From Paratinospora sagittata (taxonomy: Eukaryota > Streptophyta > Magnoliopsida > Ranunculales > Menispermaceae): 64,000 nt of DNA. Location of the stretch: positions 42,091,995 through 42,155,994 of the forward strand of contig CM069592.1 of assembly GCA_035771175.1 (NCBI GenBank), in the 5' to 3' direction. The notes below the pieces were generated by a model. It had not been told where the DNA came from, did no database searches, and saw only the letters and a list, made by a program, of their open reading frames with translations. Positions 58,667-64,000 of the stretch are shown here, one piece after another (position 1 is the stretch's first letter; each line of letters begins with the position of its first letter). The position numbers and the translations under genes were made by a program.

Positions 58667-61600
58667 TATGTGCTTATATAAGCAAATTAAAACCTTTTAC
58701 ACCAAATAAGACCTTCATGCGCTAAAATAAAAAAAATTGACAATTTTCACTCAGTGAAATTTTCACGTGCTAATATAAACAAATTTATGATTTTTTAACT
58801 CAATCAGAGTTTCGTGTGCTAATGTACACAAACTCATATTCTTATTATATACTAGACTTTCGTGTCATAATATAAACAAATTCGCAAATTTCCCCTAAAA
58901 TGCAAGTTTTGTGTGCTTATATAAACAAATTTAAAAGTCTCACCCTAAATGAGTCTTTCGTATGCTTATATAAGCAAATTAAAATTTTTTGCCACAAATG
59001 AGACTTTCATGTGCTAATATAAAAAATTAACAATTTTCACTCAAAATTAAATTTGCATATGCTAATATAAACAAATTTATGATTTTTACACTCAATTAGA
59101 ATTTTGTGTGCCTATATATACAAACTCATAATTTTTATTCCAAACGAGACTTTCCTTTACTAATATAAACAAATTCACAATTTTCACCTCAAATGCAAGT
59201 TTTGTGTGCTTATATATACAAATTCAAAATTTTCACCCTAAATAGGACTTTTGTGTGCTTATATAAGCAAACTCAAAGTTTTTGCCCCTAATAAGACTTT
59301 CATGTGCTAATATAAACAAATTGACAATTTCACTCAAAATGAAAATTTCATGTGTTAATATAAACAAATTTATGATTTTTACACTCAATCAAAATTTCGT
59401 GCGCTTATATATACACAAACTCAAAAAATTTATTCAAAATGAAACTTTCGTGTACTAATATAAACAAATTCACATTTTTCACCTCAAATGCAAGTTTCAT
59501 GTTCTTATATAAACAAATTTAAAATTCTCACCCTATATTGGACTTTCGTGTAATTATATAAGCAAATTTAAAGTTTTTACTCCAAATAAGACTTTCATGA
59601 GCTAATAAAAACAAACATACAATTTTTACTCAAAATAAAATTTTTATGTGCTAATATAAACAAATTTATGATTATTATACTCAATCAGAATTTCGTGTAG
59701 TTATATAAACAAACTCATAATTTTTATTCTAAATGAGACGTTCGCGTACTAATAAAATCAAATTCGCAATTCTCACGTAAAATTCAAGTTTCGTGTGCTT
59801 ATATAAACAAATTTAAAATTCTTACCCTAAACGAGACTTTCGTGTACTTATATAAGTAATTTCAAAGTTTTTACCCCAAATGAAACTTTTATGAGCTAAT
59901 AAAAACAAACAGATAATTTTCACTCAAAATGAAATTTTCATGTGCTAATATAAACAAATTTATGATTTTTACACTCAATCAAATTTTAAGGTAGTTATGT
60001 AAACAAACTCATAATTTGTATTCCAGATGAGACTTTCGTGTACTAATATAATATAAACAAATTCACAATTTTCACCTTAAATGCAAGTTTTGTGTGCTTA
60101 TATAAACAAATTCAAAATTTTAACCCTAAATGAGACTTTAGTGTGCTTATATAAGCAAATCCAACGTTTTTACCCCAAATGAGATTTTCATTCGCTAATA
60201 TAAACAAATTGATAATTTTCACTCAAAATAAAATTTTCATGTGCTAATATAAACAAATTTATGATATTTACACTCAATCAGAATTCTGTGTGCTTTTGTT
60301 TGCAAACTTAGAGTTTTTATTCCAAATGAGACTTTCGTGTGCTAATATTAAAAAACTCGCAATTTTCACCTCGAATGCATGTTTCATGAGCTTATATAAA
60401 CAAATTCAAAATTCTCACCATAAAAAAGGACTTTCGTGTAAACAAATTAAAAGTATTTGCCCAAATGAGACTTTCATGCGCTAATTTAAAAAAATTGACA
60501 AATTTCACTCAAAAATTTCATGTGCTAATATAAACAAATTTATAATTTTTACACTCAAGCAGAATCTCTTGTGCTTACGTACACAAACTCATAATTTTTA
60601 ATCCAAACGAGACTTCCGTGTACTAATATAAACAAATTCACAATTTTCACATCAAATGCAAGTTTTGTGTGTTTATATAAACAAATTTAAAATTCTCACT
60701 GTAAATAAGACTTTCGTATGCTTATATAAGCAAATTCAAAGTTTTTATCTCAAATAAGACTTTCATGCGCTAATATACACAAATTGAAAATTTTCACTCA
60801 AAATGAAAATTTCATGTGCATTAATATAAACAAATTTATGAATTTTACCCTCAATAAAAAATTTGCGTGCATATGTACACAAACTCATAGTTTTTATTCT
60901 AGACAAAACTTTTGTATACTAATATAAACAAATTCGTAATTTTCACCTCAAATGCAAGTTTTGCGTGTTTACATATACAAATTAAAAATTCTTACTGTAA
61001 TGGGATTTTCGTGTGTTTATATAAACAAATTCAAAGTTTTTGCCTAAATTAGACTTCCATGCGCTAATATAAACAAGTTGACAATTTTCACTCAAAATGA
61101 AATTTTCATGTGCTAATATAAACAAATTTATGATTTTTACTTTAAATCAGATTTTTTTGTGCATATATACACAAACCCATAACTTTTATTCCAAACGAGA
61201 TTTTTTTATCCTAATATAAACAAATTCACAGTTTTTACCTCAGATGTATGTTTCGTGTGATTATATAAGCAAATTCAAAGTTTTTGCTCCAAATTAGACT
61301 TTCATGCGCTAATATAAACAAATTGACAATTCCTACTCAAAATGAGATTTTCATAAGCTAATATAAACAAATTTATGAATTTTACACTCAATTATAATTT
61401 CGTGGGCTTATGTATGCAAACTCATAATTTTAATTCAAACGAAACTTTCGTGTACTAATATAAACAAATTCGCATATTTCACCTCAAATGCAAGTCTTGT
61501 GTGTTTTTATAAACAAATTCAAAATTCTCACCCTAAATGGGACTTTCCTGTGCTTATATAAGCAATTTCAAAGTTTTTGCCCCAAATGAGACTTTCGTAC

Positions 61601-62102
61601 GCTAATATAAACAAATTGACAGTTTACACTCAAAATGAAATTTTTATGTGCTAATATAAACAAATTTATGATTTTTAGGCTCAATCAGAATTTTGTGTGC
61701 TTATGTACACAAATTCATAATTTTTATTCCAAACGAGATATTCTTGTCATAATATAAACAAATTCGTAATTTTCACTTGAAATACAAGTTTCCTGTGCTT
61801 ATATATACAAATTCAAAATTCTCACTCTAAATGAGACTTTTATGTGCTTATATAAGTAAATTCAAAGTTTTTGCCCCAAATTAGATTTTCATGCGCTAAT
61901 ATAAAAAAAATTGACAGTTTCGACTCAAAATATAATTTTCATGTGCTAATAGAAACAAATTTATGATTTTTACACTCAATCAGAATTTTGTTTGCTTATA
62001 TACGGAAGTAACTCATAATTTTAATCTAAACAAAATTTCCCTATCCTAATATAAACAAATTCAAAATTTTCACCTTAAATGCAAGTTTCATGTGTTTTTA
62101 TG
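58667..62102 (+). repeat. Satellite array with higher-order structure: 49-bp monomers in 6-monomer units of about 294 bp
   Basis: About 70 consecutive monomers share the frame T-G-C-T-A/T-ATATAA-A/G-C-AAATT, a variable middle and a closing GACTTTCGTG-like end. Six types recur in fixed order. They are told apart by the middle: GACAATTTTCACTC (A), TATGATTTTTACACTCAATC (B), CTCATAATTTTTATTCC (C), CACAATTTTCACCTC (D), CAAAATTCTCACCC (E) and CAAAGTTTTTGCCCC (F). Type A occurs near 58741, 59031, 59325, 59620, 59916, 60214, 60499, 60789, 61082, 61327, 61621 and 61916. Spacings are 285-299 bp except one of 245 bp, exactly one monomer short (type E missing). No coding potential. Confidence 0.92.
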
Positions 62103-63445
62103 TCGCGACTCCTCACAGGGTGACGTCACGACCGGCACAGTACCCCAGATAATTCTACTCCAGGACAAAACCTGAGGCACTGATAAGCCTCGTGCAGAAA
62201 ATATCTAACAAATACCTTAACATACACAATATACAACCTGTATATGACAAAAAATAATCGAACCAAAATCTAAATCCATCATCCATAAATATAACAGAGA
62301 TCACAAGAATCTTGTATACGTCCACATGGTTCAACATGTAACACCCCGTGCTTTTAAGCAATATATTTGGTTAATTTATACGTACACTGAAGAGTATAAT
62401 ACACATATAAGTACCTTTAAATCCATGTGTACATGTGTCAAATGAACTTGAACATGTCAAAAGTGAGTTCAGAATGTGATTTTAAATAGAAATCGATTTA
62501 CAACACGTGTATGTCTCATGTAGATTGAGTGTATAGAAGAAGAGGAGGAGGAATGAAGTAAGAAAAAAATAAAATAAAACTATATTACTGTTCATCTGCG
62601 GGTATAGAAGAAGAGGAGGAGGAGTGAACAATACTCATATGGAAAGGAAAAAAAATATAAATAAAAGAACGAAAGAAGTTGCAGAGAACGGAAGAACGAA
62701 AGAAGGAGAAGAAAGAAAAAGGAAACGATGGATTCACGGCCAAATTTGACGTGTCGGTAAGCTATTTTTGCTATTTTTCGTCGTGAAATTGATCTTTAAC
62801 TAGTGTATGACGATTCTAGCGGAGTAATTTTTGCTGTGAGAGCCGTTTTTAGAAATTAGGGTTTTGACCAAATGTAAATGAAAATCCGCTAGAAAGGTAG
62901 AAAAACGCTCTCTAGACTGTAGGGACCCCGAATATGTGGTTAGATTGAATTTATGTGTTCATGCGGAATTCTTATAGCCGTTTGAAGTTTGTTGGAATTT
63001 AGAGCTTCGAATGGAGACCATTTGAATCATTTAAAACCCGATGAAACTCTAGTTTAAGGCTATAGAATGGTAGAATGAACTGTTGCGAGTCCATCGATGC
63101 TAATTTCATGATTTTTGGATATCGTTTGATAATTTTAGTAAAAATTTACATCTTTCTAATGAATATTGACGACGTGAACAGTGATATGGATAGTACTACG
63201 ATCATATCCAGTGAATAAAACGGAATTATAATCCAATGAAACTCCGGTTTGAGATCATAGAATAGTAGAGAACTGAATTCCGAACGTTTCGATGTTAAGA
63301 ACATGATTTGGGGATATGACATATGTTTTCATATGTATTTTCATGGTGAAATAACCCTATCTTAGCTGCTGAACCAGCTAGAAACTTTGAGTGTTAGTAA
63401 TAGTGTTTTGGTGAGTTGAAATTGTGATTCTCATGATAATCTATG
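62103..63445. other. Unclassified repeat-like segment
   Basis: Composition changes abruptly at the satellite edge (GTCGCGACTCCTCACAGGGT). TGTAACACCCCGTGC at 62337 looks like the start of a retroelement LTR or related repeat. GTATAGAAGAAGAGGAGGAG occurs twice about 70 bp apart (62531 and 62603). Two related blocks with GATGAAACTCTAGTTT and AATGAAACTCCGGTTT lie about 200 bp apart (about 63040 and 63236). No second LTR or coding domain is visible before the edge of the window. Confidence 0.35.
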
Positions 63446-63991
63446 TGTCACACCCTGGGTTGCACAGCGTGCCCCCTACCAAGGTGTGGGCGCACCCCCT
63501 CGGGGCGAACGCCAGCCATTATGGATCCATAATATTGTCCCATCCCGGTACAGCCACCGCCACACAAGGACGTCTCTTGTACCCGGGATCATTTGTCTGC
63601 CACTATTTATGAATAGTGCCCTCCCTAGAATCGAACTCGAGACTTCCCTTAAGGAGTCTAATTTCGTATTCTGAGTAGCCACTGAGTCATTGGCTCAATA
63701 GCTACTCAGAATGCGAAATTAGACTCCTTAAGGGAGGTCTCGCGTTCGATTCTAGGGAGGCCCTGCACTATTCATAAATAGTGGCAGACAAATGATCCCG
63801 GGTACAAGAGAGTACATAAGGTCTTTTTGTAATGGTGGGGACAAATGATCCCGTGTACAATAGACGTCCTTGTGTGGCGGTGGTTGTACCGGGATGAGAC
63901 AATATTATGGATCCATAATGACTGGCGTTCGCCCCGAGGGGGTGCGCCCATACCTCGGTAGGGGGCACGCTGTGCAACCCAGGGTGTGACA
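63446..63991. mobile_element. Palindromic head-to-head dimer of tRNA-derived SINE family 1
   Basis: Left arm (63446 to about 63687, minus orientation) and right arm (about 63690-63991, plus) are nearly identical inverted copies. Both run from the tRNA-like head (CAGTGGCTACTCAGAAT / CAATAGCTACTCAGAAT) through box B GTTCGATTC, CCTTAAGGGAGG-like sequence, GATCCCGGGTACAAGAGA and TATGGATCCATAAT to GGGTGTGACA. The right arm alone has an extra segment of about 55-60 bp that repeats ACAAATGATCCCG. The whole is flanked by CTATG (63441-63445 and 63992-63996). Small open frames on both strands are only the mirrored SINE sequence. Confidence 0.85.
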
Positions 63992-64000
63992 CTATGGTTC

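Noticed and set aside
58667..62102. CRISPR-like regular spacing
   Set aside because: The units are contiguous diverged monomers with no constant repeat plus unique spacers, in eukaryotic nuclear DNA; it is a satellite.
63424..63992. Two similar small proteins on opposite strands
   Set aside because: Both are translations of mirrored SINE arms; the SINE has no coding function.

Overview
This 64 kb window is nuclear DNA from a flowering plant, most probably a eudicot. It carries five confidently identified spliced genes with AT-rich introns and GT-AG splice sites (one GC-AG). Between and inside the genes lie LINE, SINE and MITE-like repeats, one insertion of plastid DNA and a satellite block. 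The species cannot be named from the sequence alone. All exon coordinates were built by hand from splice signals and reading-frame continuity. In each of the five genes the exons join into one open frame of a length normal for the family.

Layout. 1-1190: decayed 3' end of a LINE. 1191-5893: intergenic, with a tRNA-derived SINE and a Tourist-like MITE. 5894-12939 (+): CPL3, an RNA polymerase II CTD phosphatase (12 exons, 1268 aa). 14694-16834 (-): the organellar RNA-editing PPR-DYW protein MEF14 (2 exons, 656 aa). 18989-35948 (+): SCD2, a coiled-coil trafficking/cytokinesis protein (16 exons, 544 aa). Its gene is about 17 kb long because its introns hold LINE, SINE and hAT-like elements and a broken plastid atpI copy. 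35949-44186: intergenic, with a probable small two-exon gene for a membrane protein at 41917-42372 (-). 44287-47974 (+): SCPL45, a secreted serine carboxypeptidase (10 exons, 477 aa). 50159-55234 (-): CLPC, the chloroplast Hsp100 chaperone (9 coding exons, 923 aa), with a leader intron reaching back to about 56.7 kb.

The right end (57.7-64 kb) is repeat territory. A tandemly duplicated block of about 480 bp runs into a 3.4 kb satellite. The satellite is a higher-order array: six distinguishable 49-bp monomers make a unit of about 294 bp, present about 12 times. After an unclassified segment comes a nearly perfect 546-bp palindrome made of two head-to-head SINE copies, flanked by a 5-bp direct repeat.

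The genes have unrelated housekeeping roles (transcription, mitochondrial RNA editing, vesicle traffic, secretory proteolysis, plastid proteostasis). I see no operon-like or pathway cluster. The least ordinary content is structural: the higher-order satellite, the palindromic SINE dimer, the plastid insertion between two copies of one repeat, an intronic G-quadruplex motif in CPL3, a GC-AG intron in SCPL45, and the small unrecognised gene.
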